Shown one piece after another: positions 1-8,799 of a DNA stretch of 64,000 nt (position 1 is its first letter; each line of letters starts with the position of its first letter). Source of the DNA: an uncultured Lachnospiraceae bacterium (GTDB lineage: Bacteria; Bacillota; Clostridia; Lachnospirales; Lachnospiraceae); the NCBI GenBank assembly GCA_910577015.1, contig CAJTKU010000003.1:1-64000 (forward strand). Reading direction: 5' to 3'. Both the position numbers and the translations under genes were made by a program. The notes under the pieces are model-generated. The model made no database searches and was not told where the DNA came from. It worked only from the letters and a program-made list of their open reading frames with translations.

Positions 1-54
1 TAGAGCACGCGGCTGTTAACCGCGGGGTTGTAGGTTCGAGCCCTACTCGGGGAG
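1..54 (+). tRNA. tRNA-Asn (GTT), 5' end outside the window
   Basis: The anticodon arm reads CTGTTAA with anticodon GTT. The T arm (30-46) has the conserved TTCGAGC loop, followed by the 3' acceptor strand at 47-53 and the discriminator base at 54. The 5' acceptor strand and part of the D arm lie before base 1. No CCA is encoded. Confidence 0.93.
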
Positions 55-57
55 TCC

Positions 58-128
58 GGCGACATAGCCAAGTGGTAAGGCATGGGTCTGCAACACCCTG
101 ATCACCAGTTCAAATCTGGTTGTCGCCT
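58..128 (+). tRNA. tRNA-Cys (GCA)
   Basis: Complete 71-nt cloverleaf. The acceptor GGCGACA (58-64) pairs with TGTCGCC (121-127), the anticodon loop holds GCA, and the T loop is TTCAAAT. It lies 3 nt after tRNA-Asn, so both probably come from one transcript. CCA is not encoded. Confidence 0.95.
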
Positions 129-133
129 CGCTG

Positions 134-165
134 AAACCTCGAAACGATTGTTTCGGGGTTTTTTT
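134..165 (+). terminator. Rho-independent terminator after the tRNAs
   Basis: The sequence AAACCTCGAAAC, a GATT loop and GTTTCGGGGTTT form a strong hairpin followed by a run of T. It ends the tRNA transcript. Confidence 0.9.
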
Positions 166-284
166 GTTGCTTATTTAAATATTTCTCACAATGTAAGAAA
201 TATGTAAGATATTCCTGCAATGAATTGTAAGAAAAATAAGTTAAGATGTAAATGGCAACAGAACTTATTTAAGGAGGAAAACAT

Positions 285-2681
285 ATGAAAAGATGGATTG
301 CAGTAATATTTTTTTGCCTGATTTTGACGGCTTGCGGACAAAATCAGGAAGAAAAGCCTGTGCAGACAGGAGAATGGGAGGAAACGGCAGAACAAGAGGA
401 AATAACACCGCCAGAAGAAATAGAGGATATAACAGAAATAAACTGGGTGATTGAGGAAACAGTGCTGCCCAATGCTGATGACGCAATTAGGGATATGCTT
501 CCCGAAAAGAGTATGATTTTTACGGATAGCTGGTACTTGCAAAATGAGAGCGTATACAGGATTGCAATATGTGTAAACGAGGATGAAACAGCATCGGACA
601 AAGAATTTTTTAAAGGAATTTTCATTCAAAAAATGACAGCGCCATATGAAGAGTGGGTCAGTTGTTTTGTTGCAGCAACAGATTGGGTAGAGGGAGAGGA
701 ATGCCAACCTTGGGTCTACTCGGGTTCTTCTTATGCCATAACAGATGCGTTTTATATTTTGTTGAGGGGAAAGCAGGGAGATTATATCGGTACATGGACG
801 GAGGAGACGGGAGCATCAGCCGAAAAGATAGAAAGTAAGCTGTTTACGAGCGCTTACTTTGATGAGAATCTGATTCATGGCGTACGCTGGGGAAGAGGAA
901 AAGATAAAACTTATTTCTTATACAGTGATAAGGAATATATTCATCTGGATGAAAATTTTGCGGTTAAGGAAAGATGGGAAAGGGATGAGGGAACCTGGGT
1001 ATATGCCATACAGGAAAATCCATTTAATGATAAAACCTATTTGGTAGGTCCTGGCGAGTTTCATTATGAGGAAGCATACGCGTCTTATGTGCGAAGCGGC
1101 ATTCAGATATTTCAATCTGAAGATAAAAAGGTCCTGGCAAAATCTTTGGATGTTCATAGCGCCAATACAATTTGTTTTATTTCTGAGACGGAAGGATACC
1201 TTTACGATGATTATGGTATTGCCGGGTTTTCATTGGAGACAGGGGAAATAGAATGGCTGTATGATTTTCATGAAGATATGGAATATTATAACAAAATGTA
1301 TAATCCAAATAAACCCCTTGTGTATATGCAGATTCTAAACGGCATTCAGGGTGGTTTTGCCAGAAAAGACGGCTCCCATGTGCTTCTTGTTGCGGGCGCT
1401 GACGGAACCTATCAAATATGGAATATGTTGAAAGGAGAAGAGAAGGCTTCTTTTTCCGATAAGGAAAAACAGGAGGTGGAACTGGCGCTTACCGTTTCCA
1501 GCACCACTATTGAAGAAGCCGTATATGAATTTAATATGCAGAGCGCAGAATACAAAATTGTGCTTCGCACCCCGAATGAGGGAGAAGACTTTGATGATTT
1601 CAGAACCAGAATACAGGCAGAGTTGTCAGGCGGGGAAGGCCCTGATATTATGGGGGCAGGAAGCGTTATAGATTTGGAAGCCGGTGCAAAAAAAGGTTTC
1701 TTACTGGATTTGACAGAAGAATTTGCAGAATATGAAAAGGATATTCTTCCTTCCGTGTGGGAAATAGGGACGGTAAACGGACGTCGTTACAGTGTGCCGT
1801 ATTCCTGTACCATAAGGACAGTGGTTGTGGACGGACGGCTGGTAAATAACCAGACCGGCTGGACGCTGGAGGAAGCCATGAGGTATATGGAGGACAGCGG
1901 CGTACCATATTTTATGGCGGGGGCAGGAGAAGCAGAACTGTTTTTTAATCTGGGATTACAGACGGGTTCAAGCCGGCTTATCGACTGGCAGAATAAAACA
2001 AGCAGTTTAAATGGCGAAGAAGCATTGCGGTTGTTGGAGTTTGCCACGCAGTATGCAGATAATGAATGTGAACCGGGTAAAGCGTATGCGCAGGCGGAGT
2101 CAGGAAAAGCAATGACCGTTCTTCTTTACATGGGAAGTCCCGATGACATGAGAGTGGCGGAAGCTATATTCAAAGGCAATGAAACATATGTCGGGTTTCC
2201 GACGATAAACGGCGAAGGCGGACACAATATTTCTGCTTCAAGTTTGGCAGTAAATCAGAAAAGTCCATGTAAAGAAGGGGCAATTGCTTTTCTGAAATAT
2301 CTGCTGTCAGAAGAAAAACAGTCGGATATCGCCAAAGGTTTAACGGCGGGCTCTCAAAACGGCTTTTCCTATGGCTTTCCCGTGAGAAAGGATGCCATGG
2401 AACTTATGTATGACTATCTACAGCAGGAGGACAGTGAATCGGTCGGAACGAATACGGCCGGGGGAGTAGAATATGAAAAGAAACCTCTTTCTGATGAGAG
2501 CATAGAAAAGTTAAGGGAAATTATGGAGACGGCAAGGCCGTCTGAAAGTAAATTAAATCTGGTGATGGATATTGTAATGGAAGAATTGAAAGGCTTCAGG
2601 CAGGAAGGAAAGTCGGCACAGCAGGCTTTGGACATAGCAAATAGCAGGGTGCAATTATTTTTGAGTGAATCTGCGGATTAG
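285..2681 (+). CDS. Extracellular solute-binding lipoprotein with a large N-terminal extension
   Basis: A 798-residue protein. It starts with a lipoprotein signal ending in the lipobox LTAC (lipidated Cys17), so it should be anchored to the outer face of the membrane. Residues about 395-790 look like a family 1 ABC solute-binding protein of the carbohydrate type, with GGEGPDIMGAGS and the closing helical lobe visible. Residues about 50-390 are not a standard binding-protein domain; they contain repeated Trp/Tyr/Gly-rich strands that could be a beta-propeller or another sensor. A perfect AAGGAGG lies 7 nt before the ATG. No permease or ATPase genes are adjacent, so it is an orphan and may act as a sensor or serve a transporter encoded elsewhere. 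The ligand cannot be told from sequence. Confidence 0.85.
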   Translation: MKRWIAVIFFCLILTACGQNQEEKPVQTGEWEETAEQEEITPPEEIEDITEINWVIEETVLPNADDAIRDMLPEKSMIFTDSWYLQNESVYRIAICVNEDETASDKEFFKGIFIQKMTAPYEEWVSCFVAATDWVEGEECQPWVYSGSSYAITDAFYILLRGKQGDYIGTWTEETGASAEKIESKLFTSAYFDENLIHGVRWGRGKDKTYFLYSDKEYIHLDENFAVKERWERDEGTWVYAIQENPFNDKTYLVGPGEFHYEEAYASYVRSGIQIFQSEDKKVLAKSLDVHSANTICFISETEGYLYDDYGIAGFSLETGEIEWLYDFHEDMEYYNKMYNPNKPLVYMQILNGIQGGFARKDGSHVLLVAGADGTYQIWNMLKGEEKASFSDKEKQEVELALTVSSTTIEEAVYEFNMQSAEYKIVLRTPNEGEDFDDFRTRIQAELSGGEGPDIMGAGSVIDLEAGAKKGFLLDLTEEFAEYEKDILPSVWEIGTVNGRRYSVPYSCTIRTVVVDGRLVNNQTGWTLEEAMRYMEDSGVPYFMAGAGEAELFFNLGLQTGSSRLIDWQNKTSSLNGEEALRLLEFATQYADNECEPGKAYAQAESGKAMTVLLYMGSPDDMRVAEAIFKGNETYVGFPTINGEGGHNISASSLAVNQKSPCKEGAIAFLKYLLSEEKQSDIAKGLTAGSQNGFSYGFPVRKDAMELMYDYLQQEDSESVGTNTAGGVEYEKKPLSDESIEKLREIMETARPSESKLNLVMDIVMEELKGFRQEGKSAQQALDIANSRVQLFLSESAD

Positions 2682-2786
2682 AGCCAGCCTCCGTATTCTG
2701 CATGGCATCAGACTTTTCTATTGCCTTTTGGAAAATGAATATGATAGATTAGAAATATAAGTCAGATGTCAGCGGAGGAGAAAAGT

Positions 2787-3002
2787 ATGTTCCGTAAGAA
2801 GGCAGAAAAAGAATCTTATAACAAAGAAGAACAAAAACCCATAATCCGAAGCAGTATATGTACCGGGGAAAAGGTTGCGGGATTTAAGGATATTCATACC
2901 GGAAAATTTACAGAAGTCATGTTGATTAAGAATAGTAAAGATATGGATTTGTTTCTGGAGAAGTATGATATATCTGCGGAGGAGATTAAAACGGAGTGGT
3001 AA
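2787..3002 (+). CDS. Small conserved-looking hypothetical protein (71 aa)
   Basis: I do not recognise the family. The chosen ATG at 2787 has GGAGGAG at 2774-2780; an in-frame ATG at 2766 lacks such a site. The product is charged and soluble, with a Lys/Glu-rich N-terminus and a compact C-terminal half (motif GFKDIHTGKFTEVMLI), no membrane segment and one Cys. It stands alone between the lipoprotein gene and the YdcF-type gene and is followed at once by a long hairpin. Confidence 0.65.
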   Translation: MFRKKAEKESYNKEEQKPIIRSSICTGEKVAGFKDIHTGKFTEVMLIKNSKDMDLFLEKYDISAEEIKTEW

Positions 3003-3004
3003 TC

Positions 3005-3051
3005 CACCCTAATTGTGCACGCCGGGGCTGACGCCATGCACAATTAGGGTG
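3005..3051. repeat. 15-bp perfect inverted repeat forming a long hairpin
   Basis: The arms CACCCTAATTGTGCA (3005-3019) and TGCACAATTAGGGTG (3037-3051) are exact complements around a 17-nt loop. It starts 3 nt after the stop codon of the preceding gene. There is no T tract, so it is not a canonical intrinsic terminator; it may stabilise a 3' end or be a small repeat element. Confidence 0.8.
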
Positions 3052-3136
3052 AATCAGCCGTTTATATATTTTATAAATTGTGTTATAATTTAGGAATACG
3101 GAAGAAAAAGATATTTTAGCTGAGGGAGTAGAAGGC

Positions 3137-3874
3137 ATGACGGTATTTTTTGTGATTATGGGGTTTGTTTTCATCATATACTGCCTGTGCATCCTGTTTG
3201 CCGGGTATGGCACCAAATTTTTTCTGGTTTGGGGTGTTTTGGGGATATTGAGCATCCTGTGGGGAAAATACGGGAAATACCTTCTGAAGCATACGCCGCC
3301 GGTGTTAAAGAAAATATCTGCCTGTCTGGTATTAACGGGGATTGTCCTGTTTGTGGTTGTGGAGGGCATGATAATCAGCGGTTTTTTTGCCAAAGGGCCG
3401 AAAAACCTTGACTATATTCTGGTTCTTGGCGCACAGTTAAAAAAAAGCGGCCCCAGCTATGTCTTGCAGCTTCGTCTGAACGAAGCGTACGATTACCTGA
3501 TACAAAATGAGAACACAAAAGTTATTGTATCCGGCGGGCAGGGGAGCAATGAGCCGGACACCGAAGCGCAGGGCATGTACGATTATCTGGTCGGTAAAGG
3601 AATAGCGCCTGATAGAATCCTGCTGGAGGATGCGTCTAAAAACACCAATGAAAATATTCGTTTCAGCAGCGCCCTGATTGACCCTGAAACAGACAGCGTG
3701 GGAATTGTAACCAGCAATTTTCATGTATTTCGCGCCCTGCGTCTGGCGGAGGCAGCCGGTTACGAAAAGGTACACGGAATAGCGGCCGGTTCACATCCGG
3801 GATTTTTGCCCAACAATATGCTGCGCGAATTTTTGGGTGTGGTAAAGGATTTTTTGACAGGTAATTTTACCTGA
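3137..3874 (+). CDS. YdcF/SanA-like (DUF218) membrane protein
   Basis: A 245-residue protein with about three hydrophobic segments in the first 85 residues, followed by an extracytoplasmic DUF218 domain (about 95-240). Family motifs visible are DYILVLGAQ, VIVSGGQGSNE and NTNENIRFS, which line the putative active-site cleft. Members of this family (YdcF, SanA, ElyC) are linked to envelope integrity, but their reaction is mostly unknown. A TATAAT-like -10 lies at 3084-3089. Confidence 0.87.
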   Translation: MTVFFVIMGFVFIIYCLCILFAGYGTKFFLVWGVLGILSILWGKYGKYLLKHTPPVLKKISACLVLTGIVLFVVVEGMIISGFFAKGPKNLDYILVLGAQLKKSGPSYVLQLRLNEAYDYLIQNENTKVIVSGGQGSNEPDTEAQGMYDYLVGKGIAPDRILLEDASKNTNENIRFSSALIDPETDSVGIVTSNFHVFRALRLAEAAGYEKVHGIAAGSHPGFLPNNMLREFLGVVKDFLTGNFT

Positions 3875-3892
3875 CGGAAAGGGGACAGGATA

Positions 3893-4621
3893 ATGGAATT
3901 TATGGAAGAGAAGGTGGAAAAGCTTAGGCAGATGATTTCCGAAAGCAACCACATTGTATTTTTTGGCGGCGCAGGCGTGTCCACGGAAAGCGGGATACCG
4001 GATTTCAGGAGTGTGGACGGTCTGTACCATCAGCAGTATGAGTACCCGCCCGAGACTATTTTGAGCCATACCTTTTACAGGCAGAAGCCGGAGGAGTTTT
4101 ACCGGTTTTACAAAAATAAAATGCTTTTTCTGGATGCAAAGCCCAATGCCGCCCACAAAAAACTTGCCGAATGGGAAAAGGAGGGCAAGCTGACCGCCGT
4201 TGTGACCCAGAACATAGACGGTCTGCATCAGGCTGCAGGCAGCAAGGAAGTGTGGGAGCTGCATGGCAGCGTACTTAGAAACTATTGCGAGGAATGCGGC
4301 GCTTTTTATGATGTGCAGTATGTAAAGGAAGCAGAAGGCGTTCCCCTGTGTGAGAAGTGCGGCGGCGCCGTGAAGCCGGATGTGGTGCTGTACGAGGAGG
4401 GACTGGACCAGCATACCATCAACGAAGCGGTAAAGGCAATCCGTAATGCGGACATGTTGATAATCGGCGGGACTTCCCTGGCGGTTTATCCGGCAGCCGG
4501 GCTAATTGATTATTTTAAAGGAAAATATCTGGTGCTGATAAACAAGGCGCCGACCCCGAGGGATAATATGGCGGACCTTGTCATACAGGGCAGTATCGGG
4601 GAAATATTTAGTAAATTATAA
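3893..4621 (+). CDS. cobB: NAD-dependent protein deacylase, sirtuin family
   Basis: 242 residues, the usual length of a bacterial SIR2 protein. Visible motifs are the NAD-binding GAGVSTESGIPDFRS, then TQNIDGLHQ, the catalytic histidine in HGS (about His124), and a zinc site made of CEEC and CEKC pairs. It removes acetyl or other acyl groups from lysines in the cytoplasm, releasing nicotinamide and O-acyl-ADP-ribose. It starts 18 nt after the YdcF-type gene and is probably co-transcribed with it and with the DUF951 gene downstream. Confidence 0.95.
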   Translation: MEFMEEKVEKLRQMISESNHIVFFGGAGVSTESGIPDFRSVDGLYHQQYEYPPETILSHTFYRQKPEEFYRFYKNKMLFLDAKPNAAHKKLAEWEKEGKLTAVVTQNIDGLHQAAGSKEVWELHGSVLRNYCEECGAFYDVQYVKEAEGVPLCEKCGGAVKPDVVLYEEGLDQHTINEAVKAIRNADMLIIGGTSLAVYPAAGLIDYFKGKYLVLINKAPTPRDNMADLVIQGSIGEIFSKL

Positions 4622-4645
4622 AGACAGGTATAACAGGAGATATTC

Positions 4646-4828
4646 ATGGATATTCAGGTGGGAGATATTGTAAGGTTAAAAAAACAGCATCCCTGCGGCA
4701 GCAGTGAGTGGGAGGTGCTTAGGATTGGGGCGGATTTCAGGCTGAAATGCGCAGGATGCGGGCACCAGATTATGATTGCCCGTAAGCTTGTGGAAAAAAA
4801 CATTAGGGAAATCCGCAAAAAGCCTTGA
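4646..4828 (+). CDS. DUF951 family protein
   Basis: A 60-residue basic protein with the DUF951 pattern: VGDIVRLKKQHPCGS, then W-V-R-GADF-LKC-GC and a C-terminal basic tail. Two Cys pairs (HPCGS and KCAGCGH) suggest metal or nucleic-acid binding, but no activity is established. In Firmicutes this gene often sits just before rpsF, as here. Its stop codon overlaps the rpsF promoter. Confidence 0.88.
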   Translation: MDIQVGDIVRLKKQHPCGSSEWEVLRIGADFRLKCAGCGHQIMIARKLVEKNIREIRKKP

Positions 4829-4853
4829 AAATAAGGGAATAATGTGGTATCAT
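4825..4853 (+). promoter_or_regulatory. Predicted sigma-A promoter for rpsF-ssb-rpsR
   Basis: TTGAAA (4825-4830), a 17-nt spacer and TATCAT (4848-4853). The leader of about 60 nt before rpsF contains short stems and a CCG, which could host S6:S18 feedback, but the known motif could not be confirmed by eye. Confidence 0.6.
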
Positions 4854-4922
4854 AAATCTCCGTGATATAATATTCCTTGCTCCTGTATACAGGGGCCAGA
4901 GACCATAAGGAGGTAAAAAAGC

Positions 4923-5210
4923 ATGAACAAATACGAATTGACAGTTGTTGTTAATGCTAGAATCGAAGATGATGAAAGAGCAGCCGTGATTGACAAGTGC
5001 AAGGCGCTGGTTGAGAGATTCGGCGGAACCATCACCAACGTTGATGAATGGGGTAAGAGAAGACTGGCTTACGAAGTTCAGAAGATGAAGGAAGCGTTCT
5101 ATTATTTCATCCAGTTCGAGGCAGACAGCAAAGCTCCCGCTGAAATCGAGAGCCGCGTGCGCATTATGGACAACGTTATCAGATTCCTGATTGTAAAACA
5201 GGAAGCATAA
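4923..5210 (+). CDS. rpsF: 30S ribosomal protein S6
   Basis: 95 residues, the full S6 length. The opening MNKYELTVVVNAR and the central WGKRRLAYEVQKMKEAFYY are typical. S6 pairs with S18 on the platform of the 30S subunit. Its start is preceded by AAGGAGG. It leads the rpsF-ssb-rpsR operon. Confidence 0.98.
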   Translation: MNKYELTVVVNARIEDDERAAVIDKCKALVERFGGTITNVDEWGKRRLAYEVQKMKEAFYYFIQFEADSKAPAEIESRVRIMDNVIRFLIVKQEA

Positions 5211-5264
5211 GAGGCATACCGGGTGTCCGGTGGATTCCTGGTGTACCGGAAAGAGGGACTTAAT

Positions 5265-5705
5265 ATGAATAAAGTAATTCTTATGGGAAGATTAACCAGA
5301 GATCCTGAAGTGAGATATTCTCAAGGAAGCAGCCAGACAGCGGTTGCAAGATTTTCTGTTGCAGTGGACAGGCGGTTTAAGAGGGATGGAGAACCTGATG
5401 CGGACTTTTTTAACTGTACTGCATTTGGCAGACAGGCGGAGTTTGTAGAGCGTTATCTGCATAAGGGAACCAAGATACTCTTGACGGGCCGTATTCAGAA
5501 TGACAATTACACCAACAGGGACGGCCAGCAGGTTTACAGCGTCCGCGTGATAGTAGAGGAGATTGAATTTGCTGAGAGCAAAAATGCTTCCGGGGATAAC
5601 AGCGGTTTTATGGGAGGCAATAATTCCAGACCTGAACCTTCCGGCGCAGGGGACGGTTTTATGAACATCCCGGACGGCATTGACGAAGAATTGCCGTTTA
5701 ACTAA
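5265..5705 (+). CDS. ssb: Single-stranded DNA-binding protein
   Basis: 146 residues from the ATG at 5265, which has a purine-rich site (AAAGAGGGA) at 5250-5258; an in-frame upstream start at 5223 would add 14 non-family residues. The OB fold (1-105) opens with NKVILMGRLTRDPE, followed by a disordered Gly/Asn/Pro linker. The acidic tip ends ELPFN, close to the consensus DDDIPF tail that recruits replication and repair partners. Confidence 0.97.
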   Translation: MNKVILMGRLTRDPEVRYSQGSSQTAVARFSVAVDRRFKRDGEPDADFFNCTAFGRQAEFVERYLHKGTKILLTGRIQNDNYTNRDGQQVYSVRVIVEEIEFAESKNASGDNSGFMGGNNSRPEPSGAGDGFMNIPDGIDEELPFN

Positions 5706-5733
5706 TTAATATTTTTGGAATGGAGGCACTGAC

Positions 5734-5997
5734 ATGGCATTTAATAAAGCAGACAAAGCAGATGCGCCTATGAGAAAAAAAGGCGGCATGCGCAGAAGAA
5801 AAAAAGTTTGTGTATTTTGTGGCAAAGACAATGTGATTGATTACAAAGACGTAAACAAATTAAAAAGATATGTATCCGAGAGGGGCAAGATTCTTCCCAG
5901 AAGAATCACCGGCAACTGTGCAAAGCACCAGAGGGCTCTTACCGTTGCCATCAAGCGTGCGCGTCACGTGGCGCTGATGCCTTATGTTCAGGACTAA
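5734..5997 (+). CDS. rpsR: 30S ribosomal protein S18
   Basis: 87 residues with a basic N-terminus, VCVFCGKDN and the conserved PRRITGNCAKHQR. It binds S6 on the 30S platform. It is the last gene before a strong terminator. Confidence 0.98.
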   Translation: MAFNKADKADAPMRKKGGMRRRKKVCVFCGKDNVIDYKDVNKLKRYVSERGKILPRRITGNCAKHQRALTVAIKRARHVALMPYVQD

Positions 5998-6004
5998 AAA
6001 AGCG

Positions 6005-6038
6005 GGCCAATCATCTTTGCGGATGGTTGGTCTTTTTT
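6005..6038 (+). terminator. Intrinsic terminator after rpsR
   Basis: GGCCAATCATC and GATGGTTGGTC pair (with G-U pairs) around a short loop and are followed by six T. The remaining 200 bp before gdpP hold no convincing gene. Confidence 0.85.
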
Positions 6039-6244
6039 AATTCGTCTGGATTTTCCGCCTTCACAATAAATCTTTATCTCCACAATTTCCCTGCATCTAT
6101 GTTTTCATTGCCGGAATACGGGATAAACCGGCCCCAAAGGATAAAAACTCCTAGCCTTCGACAAATTAAATTGTGGAAAGATATAAGAAAAAATGGTATA
6201 CTATACCAGTATAGGCAAATGAATATGATTATACGGGGGCATAC

Positions 6245-8296
6245 ATGAAGAAAAGGATTAGATTAAAAGGAAGAATCAAGACATACCTTCAGTTTTCGAT
6301 TTACCTTGGCGTGCTTATGCTGGTGATTAATGCCGGTATTCTGGTGATTGACTACAGGGCAGGGCTTTTGCTGGGATTTTTTACCCTCTTTTATTTTGCG
6401 GTAACCCTGACTTTGTATTTTTATAATAAACCGGTCATAATCAATGAACTAGTCAGTTTTGCGACCCAGTACGGGCAGATTCAGAAACGATTGTTAAGGG
6501 AACTGGAACTGCCGCACGCCCTGTTAGACGATGCCGGCAAAGTGATTTGGACAAACCAGGCTTTTGAAAATGTGACGGGGCAGCCAAAAGGATATAATAA
6601 GTCCATTATGGCGCTGTTTCCCTCCATCACGAAAGACCGTCTGCCTGACAATGAAGGCGTGGAGGAAACACAGTATGAACTGACGTATGAAGGAAAAGAA
6701 TACATAGCCAAGTTCAAGAAGATAACGCTCAAGGAGATGGCGGAAAACAGCGACATGATTCTGGCAAAAGGGTATGACGGATTTTTGATTGCCGTCTATC
6801 TGTTCGATGAAACAGCCCTTCATATTGCCCTGCAGGAGGTGGATGACCAGAGTCTGTCGGTAGGACTTTTATATCTGGACAATTATGAGGAAGCGCTGGA
6901 AAGCGTGGAGGAAGTCAGACGCTCACTGCTTATCGCCCTGATTGACAGGAAGGTAAATAAGTATATTGCGGCGTTGGACGGTATCGTAAAAAAGCTGGAA
7001 AAAGACAAATATTTGGTGATTATGCGCAAGAAATCGGTTGCCCAGTTGCAGGAATCGCGTTTTGATTTGCTGGAGGATGTAAAGACCGTCAATATCGGCA
7101 ATGAGATGGCTGTAACCATAAGTATCGGCGTGGGTCTGGACGGACTTACTTATGCGCAGAATTATGAATTTGCACGCAATGCCATTGATTTGGCGTTGGG
7201 GCGCGGCGGTGACCAGGCTGTAATCAAGACGCCGGAAAGTATTACCTATTACGGGGGCAAGAGTCAGCAGGTGGAAAAAAATACCCGCGTCAAGGCCCGC
7301 GTCAAGGCTCATGCGCTGAAAGAAATTATTGCCGGCAAGGACAAGGTCATTATCATGGGGCACAGGCTGGCTGATGTGGACAGTTTCGGGGCGGCGGTAG
7401 GTATATACAGGATTGCGCAGACACTGGACAGAAAGGCCCATATCGTGCTTAACAGCGTTGCCAATTCCATGCAGCCGTTGATTGATTTGTTTAAAAATAA
7501 TCCTGAGTATGACGACGACATGATTGTTGGAAGCGGACAGGCCATTGAACTGGCAGGGAACAATGCGGTGCTGGTGGTAGTGGATGTGAATAAGCCGACG
7601 ATTACAGAGTGTCCTGATTTGTTGAAGGTTTGTAAGTCTATTGTGGTTCTGGACCATCACAGGCAGGGTTCAGAGACCATTGAAAATGCGACGTTGTCTT
7701 ATGTGGAGCCGTATGCTTCTTCCGCCTGCGAGATGGTTTCCGAGATTTTGCAGTATACCAGCGACAATATCAAGATACGTACGGAAGAAGCCGACTGCAT
7801 GTATTCCGGCATCATGATTGATACCAACAACTTTATGAGCAAGACGGGCGTGAGGACTTTTGAAGCGGCGGCATTCCTGCGCCGGAACGGTGCGGATGTG
7901 ACCCGTGTCAGAAAGATGTTCAGGGAGGACGCCATCGAGTATAAGGCGAAGGCGGATGCCGTCAGTCAGGCAGAAATTTACAGGCAGTCGTTTGCCATTT
8001 CCATCTGCACGACAGAGGATATCCAGAGTCCTACCGTAATCGGGGCGCAGGCGGCCAATGAACTGTTAAATATCAGAGGTGTAAAAGCAAGCTTTGTGTT
8101 GACGGATTATCAGGGGAAAATCTATGTATCGGCCCGTTCCATTGATGAAGTGAATGTGCAGATTATTATGGAAAGACTGGGCGGCGGAGGCCATATGAGC
8201 ATTGCGGGATGTCAGATGGAGGGCATCGGCATGGCGGAAGCCATCGGCAATCTGAAAGCGACGATTGACATTATGCTGGAGGACGGAGATATCTAA
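6245..8296 (+). CDS. gdpP: Cyclic-di-AMP phosphodiesterase, GdpP type (DHH-DHHA1)
   Basis: 683 residues with the full GdpP architecture. Two membrane helices (about 12-58) are followed by a PAS-like segment (about 85-170), a degenerate GGDEF domain (about 175-300), a DHH domain and a DHHA1 domain ending with GGGGHMSIAG. Metal ligands are visible in GHRLADVDSFG (near residue 370), VVDVN, DHH and the D of GIMIDTNNF. It hydrolyses c-di-AMP to pApA and so controls potassium, osmotic and wall homeostasis. It lies 38 nt before rplI, the classic Firmicute arrangement. Confidence 0.96.
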   Translation: MKKRIRLKGRIKTYLQFSIYLGVLMLVINAGILVIDYRAGLLLGFFTLFYFAVTLTLYFYNKPVIINELVSFATQYGQIQKRLLRELELPHALLDDAGKVIWTNQAFENVTGQPKGYNKSIMALFPSITKDRLPDNEGVEETQYELTYEGKEYIAKFKKITLKEMAENSDMILAKGYDGFLIAVYLFDETALHIALQEVDDQSLSVGLLYLDNYEEALESVEEVRRSLLIALIDRKVNKYIAALDGIVKKLEKDKYLVIMRKKSVAQLQESRFDLLEDVKTVNIGNEMAVTISIGVGLDGLTYAQNYEFARNAIDLALGRGGDQAVIKTPESITYYGGKSQQVEKNTRVKARVKAHALKEIIAGKDKVIIMGHRLADVDSFGAAVGIYRIAQTLDRKAHIVLNSVANSMQPLIDLFKNNPEYDDDMIVGSGQAIELAGNNAVLVVVDVNKPTITECPDLLKVCKSIVVLDHHRQGSETIENATLSYVEPYASSACEMVSEILQYTSDNIKIRTEEADCMYSGIMIDTNNFMSKTGVRTFEAAAFLRRNGADVTRVRKMFREDAIEYKAKADAVSQAEIYRQSFAISICTTEDIQSPTVIGAQAANELLNIRGVKASFVLTDYQGKIYVSARSIDEVNVQIIMERLGGGGHMSIAGCQMEGIGMAEAIGNLKATIDIMLEDGDI

Positions 8297-8334
8297 GGAA
8301 ATGTGCAGACAGGGAGAAAGGTGTGTGAAGAGAA

Positions 8335-8781
8335 ATGAAAATTATACTGTTGCAGGATGAAAAGAAATTAGGAAAAAAAGGGGATATTATTGAGGCAAGC
8401 GACGGTTATGCCAGAAACTTTATTCTTCCCAAAAAAATTGGTGTGGAAGCAAATGCCAAAAACCTGAATGATTTAAAGCTACAGAAGGCCAACGAAGCAA
8501 AAATTGCAAAAGCAAGGCTGGAGGAAGCGCAGGCGCTGGCAAAGCAGCTGGAAGAAAAAACCGTCGAAGTAAAAATGAGGGCAGGAGAGGGCGGCAGGGC
8601 GTTTGGTTCCGTATCTTCCAAGGAAATTGTCAATGCCTGCAAGGAGCAGCACGGCATTGAACTGGACAAAAAGAAGTTAGTGCTTCCTGAAGCCTTGAAA
8701 AATTTCGGGGTGTACGAGGTAGACGTCAAACTGCATCCGCAGGTAGCAGCCAAACTGAAGGTACACATATCGGAGAGTTAA
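8335..8781 (+). CDS. rplI: 50S ribosomal protein L9
   Basis: 148 residues. The N-terminal domain has MKIILLQDEKKLGKKGDII and GYARNFILP, followed by the long connecting helix and the C-terminal rRNA-binding domain. Between gdpP and dnaB, as in many Firmicutes. Confidence 0.98.
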   Translation: MKIILLQDEKKLGKKGDIIEASDGYARNFILPKKIGVEANAKNLNDLKLQKANEAKIAKARLEEAQALAKQLEEKTVEVKMRAGEGGRAFGSVSSKEIVNACKEQHGIELDKKKLVLPEALKNFGVYEVDVKLHPQVAAKLKVHISES

Positions 8782-8799
8782 ACCGGAAAGGACGGCGAA

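Noticed and set aside
2690..2710. Possible half of a palindromic element (CCGTATTCTGCATGGC)
   Set aside because: Resembles one arm of the family for 14-16 bases, but no partner arm or core is found nearby.
6195..6207. Palindrome GGTATACTATACC upstream of gdpP as an operator
   Set aside because: Short, AT-rich and near a TATACT -10 without a well-spaced -35; could easily occur by chance.
6027..6248. 73-codon ORF after the rpsR terminator
   Set aside because: It begins inside the terminator T tract, lacks a ribosome binding site and overlaps the start of gdpP.
6923..7660. 245-codon minus-strand ORF opposite gdpP
   Set aside because: Shadow of gdpP; no start signals and no recognisable domain.
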